Origin: Pelobates cultripes
Lineage: Eukaryota; Chordata; Amphibia; Anura; Pelobatidae
DNA length: 64,000 bases
Direction of reading: 5' to 3'
NCBI GenBank assembly: GCA_933207985.1
Contig: OW240914.1
Span: forward strand, 286,395,117 to 286,459,116
Below are positions 34,372 through 45,540 of the stretch, in pieces. The notes below the pieces were generated by a model. The model worked only from the letters and a program-made list of their open reading frames with translations. It did no database searches and had not been told where the DNA came from. The position numbers were made by a program, and so were the translations under genes. Each line of letters starts with the position of its first letter. The stretch's first letter is position 1.

Positions 34372-35013
34372 TTAAAGGGACACTATTGCATCCAGACCAC
34401 TTCAACTCATTGAAGGGGTCTGGATACAGTCTTCCCATTACCTTAACCCTGCAATGTAACTGTTTACATTGCAGGGTTACGACTGCCTCGAGTGGGTGTC
34501 TCCCAGACAGCCACTAGAGGCACTTCCTGCAGTTTAATGGAGTTTAACTCCGTGAAATGATGCTGGATGTCCTCACACTTTGCATGAGGACATCCAGCGT
34601 CTTGAAAAACCCTATAGAAAGCATTGATTCAATTCTTTCCTATGGGGAAGGCCTAGTGCACTCGCCTTGCATGTGCTTTAGATTTCTTGATTGCTGTGAT
34701 GTCAAAGGATTCAAAGAGCGATCCAGTGATGAGGGACCTCAGTGATGAAATCATGTAAGTGAAGAAAGGGTTTTTACCTCTTTATTTTCCAGTGTGTGTG
34801 TGTGTGTGGGGCTGGGTGCAGGTGGCCTATTTCTGGCTGCCTCAGAATTCAGGTAGTCAAGTAATGGTGATTGTTTGACCACAGGCTTCTTGATCAGCAT
34901 GGAAGGTAATGAACATGGCAACAATAATTTAAATGGCTTGACAAAGGCTTAATAAAGGCTTGATTGAACTTTGCTGGGTGTGTCTGGACTTCTTCTTTAT
35001 AACAACCCTTTAA
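34372..35013. mobile_element. TTAA-flanked MITE, AAAGGG/AGGGAC type
   Basis: It begins TTAAAGGGACACTATTGCAT and ends AACAACCCTTTAA, with TTAA at 34372-34375 and 35010-35013. The internal sequence CAGACAGCCACTAGAGGCAC is shared with 47460-47480 of another element. A 22-base hairpin-like repeat (ATCCAGCGT/GCTGGATGTCCTC) lies at 34563-34600. A short GT tract sits at 34794-34808. No coding capacity. Confidence 0.65.
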
Positions 35014-35099
35014 CTGTCATCTAAGGCTTATCGTCACTGTAATAGACTCTTACAGCAATCACTTTGATTTACATTGATGGCATATCAACTAAGCAGCAC

Positions 35100-35265
35100 A
35101 CAGTGAGGGTCAGCTTTAGCTGGTGTTATGGTTAGTTAGGCTTAGGCTTTGGGTTAGCTAGGGTTAAATAGGATTAGAATTAGATTGGTTTAGGCTTAAA
35201 TGGGTAGGGTTAGATGGATTAAGGCAAGCAAAGGTAGGCTAGGATTAGCATTAGAAATAGTGTCA
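35100..35265 (+). repeat. Degenerate TTAGGG-like repeat
   Basis: Repeated GGGTTAG, GGCTTAGG, AGGGTTA and AGGATTAG units over about 150 bp, reminiscent of vertebrate telomeric repeats but strongly diverged. It may be an old interstitial telomeric repeat or an unrelated minisatellite. Confidence 0.4.
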
Positions 35266-35478
35266 ACGTGTGATGCTGATTAGTATGATAATACAGATAT
35301 TATCACTTCACCAAATAGCATTTCTGGAAAGCAGGCAAGAAAGTATGTCAAAATTAGGGCATGTCTGTAATTTAAGCCAATACTATTGGTAAATACCTGG
35401 CAAAGGTATACCTGGGATATTGCTGCACTTTGGAACTTTTTGCAAGTTATTAAAACTAGTAAAACACTTAAGGCCTAT

Positions 35479-36670
35479 CCGGTAGTCCCCAGCCGCCCCT
35501 GCCGATGCACCAAGGGACATCATACCAGTCACCCGAGAATTCTCAGTAAAAACTATCCTAGCCCAATCCAGAAAATACCCCACAGTCCCTGTGGAGAACC
35601 ACCACATCAGGGTGTATGACAACTTACAATTCTCCGTCTTAACGGAGAGATGCAGTTTCATGCCAGTATCCAGACAAATAAGAGAAAATGAAATCCGCTA
35701 CCTGTGGGGTGTTTCTGGAACCCTGATGGTGTCCTGCGGAGACGAAGTGCTTACACTGTCAGTGGGAGAAGATCCAAGCTCTTCGCAGTCCTGCAGCTCC
35801 CCTATAATCAGCATATGGTTTGGGAATAACTACGTCTCAGGAACGAGCAGAAAGCAGAGGCCCGGAACAGAAAGGAAAGGGGCAGACAAACACCTCAACC
35901 ATAGGGCTCTTAGTCCTGGGCAGCAGAAAACTACCGGCAGATTGGGCCACCTTTTAGATCCTCTAAAACACCCAAAAGGTCTTACATTTTACAATTATTC
36001 TTTTAAGCTTAACTATCTCAGTTTTATTATAAACATTGTGAACACTACCCATATGTAACCACTTAGACCAGAGCGACTCACATACTTTTTCTTTTTCAAT
36101 TTCATTTATATGAGCTCTAAATCTATCCACGGCAGAACACCAGAGAATGATGACCAAATGTCAGTTGAGTGCAGAAGTGAATGCAAAGAGAGGGAAGTAT
36201 ACGGGGGGGAGGGAGGAAGCCATGGGAAAGCCATTCAAAATTTCGAGGAGACCTGCTAGGGTTTCCACATGAGCACTGAGCACATGAATAGACGATTGGG
36301 AGACAGACCCTGGCTGGGCATTGTAGTGGAAAGCCAAAGGGTTCCCAGTTCCCACAAGATACTGACATACTGACATAAATTTGCAATTGCACCTGTTTAA
36401 AGCCTAGTGCATCCTGATAGCCTAAGAGGGAATAATGTGCAACAAGAGAGTAAGTGTGAGGATGAATGGATGGAAGAGTGAATGGAATAATAGCCAACAA
36501 CTAACTTTCTTACTGCCCCTAACAAAAGAGCTTTTTCATCGGACATATTTTACTAAAATTTCTACTTGGTCTCATGTCATTATATATTACGAAATAATGT
36601 GGACATTTTGCCTTTGTTCAACAATTGTATGCACCTCCACACGATTATAAAGAATTGAAAAAAAAAAAAA
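35479..36670 (+). mobile_element. L1-type insertion with target duplication, ORF1 only
   Basis: It is bounded by a 15-bp direct repeat ACACTTAAGGCCTAT (35464-35478; one mismatch at 36671-36685) and ends in a poly(A) run (about 36657-36670). These are hallmarks of L1-mediated insertion. The 5' part encodes an L1 ORF1-like C-terminus, followed by about 600 bp of apparent 3' UTR. No ORF2 (endonuclease/RT) sequence is found between them. Confidence 0.75.
35490..35760 (+). pseudogene. L1/Tx1 ORF1p C-terminal domain
   Basis: From about 35510 the plus strand reads RDIIPVTREFSVKTILAQSR, then after a one-base shift ENHHIRVYDNLQFSVLTERC, SRQIRENEIRYLWGVSGTLM and GDEVLTLSVGE. The pattern of IR-x-YDNLS, a basic helix and I-YRWGFP-x-L matches the C-terminal nucleic-acid-binding domain of L1/Tx1 ORF1p, where it acts as an RNA chaperone. 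The copy begins inside the domain, so it is 5'-truncated. Confidence 0.65.
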
Positions 36671-36814
36671 ACACATAAGGCCTATGAAATTCCCCATTAT
36701 ATTTTAATATGCATGTAAAAAAAGAAATAAATTAAGTGGTAAATTCAGCAGAAATCAGATATTAGATTTGTGTGCAGATATAATGTTCACTTCGCTGAAA
36801 AAACGCTTTAGGAA

Positions 36815-37110
36815 TTTCGTTCATGTGATGTCCATGAGATGGTCCTACACACTATGCAATATCAGGCATGTTTGCAACGCCACCCATTCCACCTTGAAAG
36901 GTATAAAGCTTTATCACACATCCAGTTTGTAGCATCAGTGACTGTCCTTCAGTGTAGGAAATAAACAATGCCCTATCAGTTTCTCCCAACTGCATCTGTT
37001 TAGGTAGCAGGAAAATTTACATCACATAACTCAGCCAGGAAGTGTGGAACCAAACCACTACAATAAAAGACATCTGAAAACATTACAAAAGCCATTACAA
37101 AAGCCAATCC
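36815..37110. repeat. Dispersed repeat, copy A
   Basis: Shares CATCCAGTTTGTAGCATCAG, AACTCAGCCAGGAAGTGTG and neighbouring text in the same order with 38290-38720. Non-coding. The family is not recognised. Confidence 0.75.
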
Positions 37111-37172
37111 ACTGTTTACCTCTAATACTAGGTGATAAATGACTCTTTCGCTGGATCATGTAAGATTTCTTG

Positions 37173-37475
37173 CTATTTCCTGGCACATGCTTGACATTTT
37201 TGGTCACTGATATGGATCCAAATGGCCATTAGTTTAGTGGTGTGGCTACTGCGAAAGCCCATACGCACACTGAACAGTGGATCAAGACTTGTTGGAGAGG
37301 CAGTTAGAAATGAATCCAAGTTCTTTTTGATAAAGTCTATATTGACGAAACCAGTAAGAACTAAACTTTCTACATCATTACCCATACCCTGGCTGCAGAT
37401 AAGGGACCGTGATACCTCTCCTCCAACACCAGGGATCTGGACCCAGAGTTGTCTTTGGGACAGGTTATTGGACAC
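37173..37475 (-). other. Unassigned 100-residue ORF
   Basis: This minus-strand ORF lies between the two repeat copies. It has no domain that I recognise. The region 37070-38290 is otherwise AT-rich. The ORF is more likely a chance frame or part of an unidentified element than a gene. Confidence 0.2.
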
Positions 37476-38289
37476 AGTGATCCTTATGGTATCCTTATGG
37501 TATTCTATTTTTACGAGTATGTTCTTTTATATTTGGTGATCTACGTTTTGGTGTTTTGAATATATTAGTCATCCTTGGCTGTATTTACAACATAATTCTG
37601 TTTTTCGTATACATTATATTCACCTTCTAATTTTTTAACACCACACAATCGTGCCTTATATTTTATATATATTAACTTGTGTGCACTGAGAGATTGTTTG
37701 CTTTGGCTGAATAATTTTTTTTAGAAATATAACTAAAAGGAAAATATAACTAAATGATAAAATAAAAATAAAAAGTAGAGCCAAATGTTTAAGAGAAAGA
37801 GATACTCCTTAAGAAAAGGGGATAACCGCTAAATACAATTAACATATTAAAAAAAGGAAAAAACAATGATATGATATATACAACATGATATGATCATATG
37901 AGGAGGAGGAGAATAAATCACTCGCTGGGACTCTTTAGCTCCTCCTCTCCACTCCATTTAGGTAATATTCCCCTAAGTTTTATTACAACCAAAGTGATAT
38001 TATTTGTGCTATTATACATAATCAGATATATCTTCTAATTGAATGATTTTCTCTATGGGAAATTATCCTATTTGGTTTTTTTTATTATGTTTGTCTTCCA
38101 CAATTATGTTTGTAGTTTTAGGAATACCTTGGTATATTTCTCATCATTTTTAGATTTATATTATTAAAAGATAAGTTTTATTTGTTGTATATTGCATCCA
38201 ACTATACTTTCTTCTTTGTACTATATGTTTTCACCTGTGACACCATTAGATACTCCTTAGCAGCATTTTTTTTTACCCTTTGTTAGAAA

Positions 38290-38720
38290 TATAGTTAGTT
38301 CATGTGATGTCCATGTGATGGTCCTGCTTGGCCAAACATCATCCATGAAAAACAATGCAGGGAAACATTCAGGTATGGGAAAAAAAAGAAACAAACGGAA
38401 AACAAACCTACAGAAATAAAGGTGGCTATTAGTGTATATCAAAAAATGCAAAACTACTACAATACTGCCTAGCCTATAAGCTAAACACTATCAGGTATTT
38501 TTGCAATGCCACCCCTTCCACTCGGAGAGGTACAAAGCTTTCCCACACATCCAGTTTGTAGCATCAGTGACCGTCCTTCAGTGTGGGCAATAAAAGTGCC
38601 CTACTAGCTTCTCCCAACTGCATTAGCGGAGGTAGCAGGTTTATTTACATTGCACAACTCAGCCAGGAAGTGTGAAATCCTTACAATGAAAGACATTTAA
38701 AAACATTACAATAATAAACT
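38290..38720. repeat. Dispersed repeat, copy B
   Basis: Direct-orientation partner of copy A. It contains about 145 bp near 38320-38490 that copy A lacks. AATAAA occurs near 38590. Two same-orientation copies about 1.5 kb apart could be LTRs of a small element, but no coding region links them. Confidence 0.7.
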
Positions 38721-38939
38721 GCCACACACTGTATGTTACAGTGGGAAGAAACGTGCATTTTGAAAAGCACAAGCAGAACCACACTGCAATAATAAGCTAT
38801 CTTACTAGAAACAATTTTAAAAAATCATAAATAAGCTAAACAATTCTATATCAGTGAATCAAATTGGGTGGAAGTGGCACTGGTAGTAGTAGCTAGGAAG
38901 ATGAGCTTTTTTTATTTTTTGTGTTTTTTTTAAATTCAC

Positions 38940-39410
38940 CGGATGATGAGGATTTTAACTGTTCCTGTCCAAACTGTCTCTGTTGACTACAGACTTGTGG
39001 TTTACATATGTTGGGTCATACCAGCAGTTGTGAGATTCCTCTACTCATTTTCTTGCCTGCACAATTTGCACTTTGAAAGCTGGCTAACTGGAAGGCACGC
39101 AGAGTGAGCCCATACTTTTGTTTTGCAACTATGTATCTGTCTCATTACTTGGCCTTCTGGCTTCTGTAGATGCAGATGTATCTGGGACAGTGGGAACTGT
39201 CGCAACACTAGCCTAGATTCTAGCACTTATTTGATAAATGCTATTGGAAATGTTGATGATGGTGGTACTAGCAATGATGGTGGTAGTAGTTTTGATGGTA
39301 ACTTAGCAGTAGTTGAGCTACCAGTGGTAGCAGGCACAGGTGATGTCACAACTGTCTACATTGAACAAAGTAATTATAAATCAGATAGAGATGGACTTTG
39401 ACCAGAGAAG
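38940..39410 (-). pseudogene. Possible BED-finger (hAT-type) remnant
   Basis: Minus-strand frames read KTKVWAHSACLPVSQLSKCK followed by LCRQE, giving a C-x2-C pair, and a neighbouring frame reads TTAGMTQHMKT with a following His. Together these resemble a BED zinc finger of a hAT/ZBED protein. Upstream a Ser/Thr/Pro-rich stretch covers 39230-39400. Acidic ORF-like text continues to about 39800. No catalytic hAT domain is visible, so the call is tentative. Confidence 0.35.
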
Positions 39411-40717
39411 ATGCTGGAAGCGAGTACACAGTACCTGTTGGAGAAAATAGTGGACTATTTTCTGCATATGTTCCTCTTATTTCTTTGGCTCATACTCATA
39501 GTTAAGTAGCTCCTTGGCCAGAGGTAAATGTGATTTGTCTGCAATGGTGGGGTAAACAGCAATATCGTAATCACCAGTTTCATCACTGTCACCACCTTCA
39601 AGACCAGACATTGGGGACAATATTTTGGTACTCTATTCTACCACTTCAGTAAAGAGTGGTTCTAATGGTGCCCATAAAATACTCTCTAATGATCTCTCAC
39701 CTTCTTGGCGAGACACTAGCAGACAACCCCCTTTGTTTATTTGTTGGAGCCCCAACTCACCATCCATGAAGAAGAGGGGGACACTAGGTCCTCTCCTCTA
39801 TATATTATAATTAGGGGTTCTTCCCAATGAGTTTGACATTGTTATTGTAGACTGTTGATCTCCTCTCCCTTACAGCAGAAAATCTTGCATCATCCTTGCA
39901 TCAGCATTTGCATTTCAGGCAACTTTCCTTCTAAAGACATACAATGGCCACATGTCATAAAGGTGATTTAAGGATGTTTGTATCTGATGCGATGTAGTGG
40001 TTTGGTTTGCGATGTGGTGGTAGAGAGAAATAAAGGAGGAGCAGCCCATAACACATGTATGTTTGCATCCGTGTTGTTGATGAACATATCTAGAGATAAG
40101 TAAGTGTTTGTAAATATACTGTCATGTTTTAATGCTGTTATTCAGGTAATAATAGCCATGGGCATGGGCATGTATCATTTATTGTCTAATGAACACTTTC
40201 CTCTGCTTCATGTATAATCCTGTGTGAGACTCTTGAGACATCAGTGTAATTATAACTTTTTAGCATGGGTGTAGTTCAGGAAATAAATATATAATAGATA
40301 AATGTTATCCAAATTACATTCAACTTATTCAACTTGTCAGTAACAATAACAAAAGAATAAGGAAATGGGAGAAAGGATACACCCAGAACATCTTGCCTTA
40401 TGAAAATGGATAAGGCTACCATGTTCGGTGATTCATTTATGAAGATACTTACTCCACATGTAATAATTAGTATGTTTTTGTAAAAAAAAAAAAAAAATCA
40501 AAATACTTATCAAAACAGTTTTATTTTTCCTAATTGCTATTAGCACACAAAAGGTACTCTTAAACCATTTCAGGGTAAAAACTTTGATTTAATACTCAAA
40601 ATTTTAGAAAGAAACATGTTTTTAGGGATAACTCATAACAGAAGACACATTGCACCTAGACACCTCACAGTGAAAGGTCGATTTCTATATCACTAAACCA
40701 TTTAAATTCTGTAACAC
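39411..40717. other. No gene recognised
   Basis: Sequence to about 39830 may belong to the BED-finger remnant (acidic minus-strand text). The remainder is AT-rich with an A-run near 40483-40497. Confidence 0.35.
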
Positions 40718-41192
40718 TTAAAGGGACACCATAGACACTGTATCTGCTTCATCTCATTAAACTGGTTATAGTGTCTGGAGTCCCCTGGTACCATCATTTC
40801 TTTCAGCATTAAACAGTTTTTAATGTAATGTTTTAATGCTAAACAAGAGTCCACGCAGTCTATCCCCTCTGTGCTGCTTTGGCTAATAAGGAAGTATTAC
40901 CCTGAGAAGCAATGGGCTGCTGTGATTGGCTGAGTGTGTCAGCTGACTGCTTTTAACCTGTCAGAGCTCCAACTGACGGTATGAATGGGTATGACAACAA
41001 GGAAGTGTGTAATCTCTGCCTTAGCTACACATACAGAAGGGGCCGGACTGTGGGTGGCCAGGGACTCTTATTTTGTGGCATACTGCACAAACATGGTGCA
41101 ACACTGAATGGAGGGACAGTGCCAGGCCACTCCAGGCACTATAACCAATTCAAAGAGACAAAGTGGTTATAGTGACTACAGCGTCCCTTTAA
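40718..41192. mobile_element. TTAA-flanked MITE, AAAGGGAC type
   Basis: Ends are TTAAAGGGACACCATAGACA and the complement of TTAAAGGGACGCTGTAGTCA, with TTAA at 40718-40721 and 41189-41192. Subterminal GGTTATAGTG occurs near both ends (about 40765 and 41165). The ORFs at 40981-41344 run through the element and are not genes. Confidence 0.8.
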
Positions 41193-41289
41193 AGTACGTC
41201 CTCTCTCATCCATTAGTTGCAGTAATGGAGAGCATCTACAGCTCATACAACCTTCTGATGGAAGTCATGCGCGAGTCTGCTCTAGTCAA

Positions 41290-41365
41290 AGACACTCATA
41301 TCCATTGCAAAGCGTTACGGAATTTGCTGGCGCTATATAAATAATAAAATAATAATAATACCAAA
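41290..41365 (+). repeat. LINE/SINE 3' tail
   Basis: ACGGAATTTGCTGGCGCTATATAAATAATAAAATAATAATAATA is a tail shared with the LINE end at 51660-51722 (quoted here as the 44-base region 41319-41362: CGGAATTTGCTGG, then GCTATATAAATAAT). It marks the 3' end of a 5'-truncated insertion that begins just after the TTAA MITE. Confidence 0.55.
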
Positions 41366-42100
41366 CTGGCAATTCCTCTGCAAAGTTATGTATCTCTAAC
41401 AACCTAGTGATATACCCCTCTCACCTACCAATGTACCTTGAGCTGAATAAAGATTGCTCAGGGCCCTAGGCAGGATGCTGAGTCCTAGACTGGGCTCAGT
41501 TCTGTGAGTGTTGTGTTTTTTAGGATTGGTATCTGTAGGTGACTCTTCTTATAGAGTAACCAAGGTAGTATGCACAGTTAAAGGTGGCAAGGTGATTCAT
41601 TGGACTTTTTAATGATTTTTGTAGAGTGGTGATTGCAGTTTACCAGGGCCGGTATCTCTAGGTTACTAGAGTAACACAGGGGGAACCGAGGTACTAGACT
41701 GAGTAAGTAACAGGAAGGCCAAATATCATCAGTATTAGCAATATCATGTTCTTATGCTGATTTTAATGTTTACTCAATACTCACATCTCCATTCAGAATC
41801 TTTTCCTCTAGTTATTTAGATACTTCTTCCTTCACACTCTTTCCTAGAAGTTATCCTTTATATCAAGCAAATGAGGGCTAGATTTAGGTGAGTAACTCAG
41901 TTATCACACTATACCTCTCTTTTTTTCAAATTCTTTTTTATGTGTATTACTTTAAAGTGTATCAATTTTTTTAACTGCACACTGGCAATATCATAATCTC
42001 CTTCACTGCTTTATAGTAATTTGTATTTTAAAATTGTTTGTAGCTGATTACCTGTAAGTCACATGACATTTGACACCACCTGACCCTCTCTTCTTAACTG
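41366..42100. other. No gene recognised
   Basis: AT-rich DNA without a recognised repeat or domain-bearing ORF. Confidence 0.45.
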
Positions 42101-42109
42101 TATAGGCTA

Positions 42110-42330
42110 TTTAAACAGGACAGGTCCTCATGTACTGTAACACTTTGAAAAAGCCCCTTTGGGTGAAAAGGGGTTAGTGTTTATTATCTTTGGTTTAAAT
42201 AAAACTACCAGGACCTTCCTGAATTTATACCTGAAGATTTTATCTGGAGGAGCCAAACTTTTTACCTCCTTGGTGGGGAGTTAACCACCTACACTACACT
42301 GGATTGAGCCAACATTTTTGTTACTCTTCT
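42110..42330 (+). repeat. Penelope-type terminal fragment
   Basis: CTTTGAAAAAGCCCCTTTGG, GTGAAAAGGGG and AAATAAAACTACCAGGACCT follow the layout of Penelope-like element termini, comparable with the complement at 22720-22790. No coding part follows. Confidence 0.5.
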
Positions 42331-43205
42331 TGTGTAAGTATACCTCCTTTTATTTTGCTTTTACACCAATCAAACAGAGAGCACAATTTTCTGTTTTTAT
42401 TCTCATTTTATGTAATAGGTGAATATCTGTAACACTGCAATTTGGAGAGTAATACCTGTGAGCGCTCAACACCTCAACTGGCTCTTGACTCTGACCTACC
42501 ATCTACAAGAACTAACCAGAGCAACATATCCACAGGGGGGGGAGGGGCAGGGGGGGGGGTATCATACCACCCAAGCGCATATATCTGGAGCTGAACATAA
42601 ATACCAGAAAATTGCAGGTGGTATTTCTTTTATTTTGCCTTACCAGCTATAGAATATACTACACTATATTCTGTTTTCTGTCTTCATATTTTCCCCACCT
42701 TACAAATTTGATAACACCAAGAAGGCGTTGCTTCCCTGTACCCTTTCCTGACTCATGCTCCCACCTCCCTTATATTTTTTACAGACACATATGCGACTCT
42801 AATCACACACATAAGCAACAACCTTTTCAATGTAAATTCAGTCCAGCCTCTACCCAGGATCAACATGTGTTGGTTTTATCTCCTGCTATAGCATTATTTA
42901 TATTTAAAGAATAGCAAGATCAGTATTCTCATTGACAACAGAGTAAATAAAGGCTTGTCTGAGACAGCGTACCAGCAATTTGATTTTAGCTGCACAGATT
43001 AGCTATAGCTAAAATAGTTTTGTTACAGTTACTCCACTTTAGTGTAACTTTGTAAATAGTGTATATACAATAAATTAAAAAGTAAGTCAACTGTAGAAGT
43101 ATAATTACACCAGATTGGCAAGCTCTTACTCTAAGAACTCGTCGTAGTTGCTATTACTAATTACAAGGGTCTAAGTTGAAGATATTTCGGTCCTATGTGG
43201 ATTTA
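42331..43205. other. No gene recognised
   Basis: Includes a G-rich run near 42535-42560 and AT-rich DNA. Short ORFs at 42419-42914 lack domains. Confidence 0.45.
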
Positions 43206-43552
43206 TTTGTGATTAGTGATGTCCCGAACGTTCGCCACGGACTCATCATTGAGTAAACTTTGACCCTGTACCTCACAATCAGCAGACACATTCCAGCCAA
43301 TCAGCAGCAGACCCTCCCTTCCAGACCCTCCTACCTCCTGGACAGCTCACTAAGAATGCAGCTTCACAATGAATGTTAAATGGATGCTGTCCAGGAGGTG
43401 GGAGGGTCTGGGAGGGAGGGTCTGCTGCTGATTGGCTGGAATGTGTCTGCTGACTGTGAGGTACAGGGTCAAAGTTTACTCAATGATGAGTCCGTGGTGA
43501 ATCATTCGTGGCGAACCGTTCGCGAACCGTTCGGGACATCACTATTTGTGAT
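43206..43552. mobile_element. hAT-type fold-back MITE
   Basis: Core 43214-43544 (331 bp) is flanked by a perfect 8-bp duplication TTTGTGAT (43206-43213 and 43545-43552), the length made by hAT transposases. Ends read TAGTGATGTCCCGAACG on both strands. The inverted arms are about 125-155 bp long; the right arm holds an extra segment of about 25 bp near the end (GTTCGC repeated). The ORF at 43380-43571 is part of an arm and not a gene. Confidence 0.9.
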
Positions 43553-43644
43553 AAATATCTGTCATTCTTGAGCTATATAACTCTTTTGAAACTGACTTTT
43601 TTTGTGGACTGTTAAATTTCTAGATTTATCTTTTTAAGGATCAG

Positions 43645-43835
43645 CACTACCTATTATTATTATTATTATTATTGCCATTTACAGCCAACATATTCCGTAG
43701 CGCTTTACAATATTATTAGAGGGGGGGGTTAACTATAAACAGGACAATTACAAGAAAACTTACAGAAACGATAGGTTAAAGAGGGCCCTGCTCAAACTAG
43801 CTTACAGTCTATGATAGCGTTGTTACAGCTGTGCA
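43645..43835 (-). repeat. L2-like LINE 3' tail
   Basis: Starts with (TTA)n and reads, on the minus strand, a 3' UTR with AGCGCTACGGAATATGTTGG and GTAAGCTAGTTTGAGCAGGG. The same text, better kept, lies at 60127-60260. The (TTA)n end marks the 3' terminus of the insertion. Confidence 0.65.
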
Positions 43836-45415
43836 GATTGTAATAACATTGCATGATGCCTTTCAATCATCGTCATTTTAATGTGTGATTAGAAGAAATT
43901 AATTGCTTTAAAAACAGGCAAGGGGAGCAAAATATACTAACCTCTAAACATTCTAGCTTTTATTCATTGGAAAAATTGCAAAGAGGCTCAAAGAAGAAAT
44001 TTAAATACGTCTCTATCTGTACAGCACAAAAAAAAAAGTAAGTGTTTTTCGGATAGCTCTCTTAGCTGTAGGATGAAATGGGGATGTGGGATATCCACTA
44101 CCGGTCAATATATCGAACAGTTTATTAAATGCCGTTATGGACAATGCACGTTTAAATGAGCTGTATATTCACACATTCCAACTACTGGATAGTACCTGTA
44201 AGACGATTTGCCACAGATTAAGGTGACTCAGTTAAGCTGCTTTGTGAATTCTCTATAATTAGACAACTCCTGCAGCAAATTTGTTTAAAAAAAATACACT
44301 GCGGATGAGTTTGAATTAAAAACTCTTTAACCCAACGTTTCCAACACAATCAAGTCTTAATCTGATCTTTTGGCACTGTAATAACGATTTAATGAAAATA
44401 GGGTAATATTATCTCAGAAAATGTGTTAGTTTTAAGTAACAAGTTTATTCCATTTGTTATCATGACAATCAAGTAACCAATGCAAAGAAAACAGTATTTT
44501 CTTTATTGTTGACTAGTTCTAAATCAGTCCAACTTCAGCTGCTCAAAGCATGATTTTACTAAGCATGATGGTTGATCAACACCTGCATTGCTAAGGTTAG
44601 GCTCATTGGTGGCTAGTAAAGTATAGACACCTCTAGTGGTCATTTGCTGTACTGCCAATTCCGAAAACAAATAGCAGCTCTTTTCAAATTACTAAAGCCG
44701 CTGGGCCTACCCATTCTCATTTTCCATGTACTATCTCAACAGTCTTTGCTTGATTCCACCTTATGTTTAAACATGGCTAAGTATGCTCAAAGAACATATC
44801 AGCATTTCATTTATTTACTGAATGCAGTAATTAGATTTCAGTTTTTTTAAGGTTAATATTTTAATATTTTATATAACATATTAAAGGAACACTATAAATA
44901 TGAATATTTCTTACAGATGTAATTGTCCAATATGCTGTCTGTTTTTCGCTCTCTTAAGCAAACTGCTGCTGAACTACATAGTAAATTTAAGTCATCTGAA
45001 TAATATTCTCATCATATTATTATTATTGTCAGCTAATTTTCTGTCAATCACCATAACCCATACCTGCCAGACAACACACAGGTAACAAATGTCACTTGTT
45101 TAGCATTAAAACATTAAAAAACATGGGAACTTGTGTTGTCCCATGTACTTCATAATATCATCTTTATTTTTTTATGTACATATTCCTAATCCTATACTTT
45201 GTATAGGGTTCCGATGCAAAAAGCACTGATTGTCACATTCACCACCTGTTCCAGGTTGCACACCAACCTGGAGGTCAGTCAGTGGTGATCAAAGTTATAT
45301 AGTCCATTAAGTTCAACTTTGATGCGGTTGAACCAAAATAAGGCAGAAAAACCCAACTGTAGCCATTTCCAGTTATGCCACAAAAAAGTAAAAAAATCTT
45401 CTTGGTCAACAACCT
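43836..45415. other. No gene recognised
   Basis: AT-rich DNA. A possible single TTAA-MITE end (TTAAAGGAACACTATA) starts at 44881, but no matching right end is seen. Short ORFs at 44644-45085 lack domains. Confidence 0.4.
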
Positions 45416-45416
45416 G

Positions 45417-45419
<3 letters not shown>

Positions 45420-45472
<53 letters not shown>
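45420..45472. repeat. (TA)n microsatellite
   Basis: Alternating TA tract; the Tyr/Ile ORFs over it are artefacts. Confidence 0.95.
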
Positions 45473-45474
<2 letters not shown>

Positions 45475-45540
45475 CAGTACACCACTGGCCCTAGGCAGGA
45501 CAAAACTCAGGCAACCCCCAACCGCGCGTGACCCCCATCC

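Noticed and set aside
36123..36500. 125-residue minus-strand ORF in the L1-type insertion
   Set aside because: It lies antisense in the 3' UTR of the insertion and has no recognisable domain.
42600..42914. 100-residue plus-strand ORF at 42612-42914
   Set aside because: Pro/Ser/Phe-rich without domain, in repeat-rich DNA; not supported as a gene.
44881..45100. Another TTAAAGGAACAC-type MITE
   Set aside because: Only the left end is visible; no complementary right end with TTAA was found nearby.
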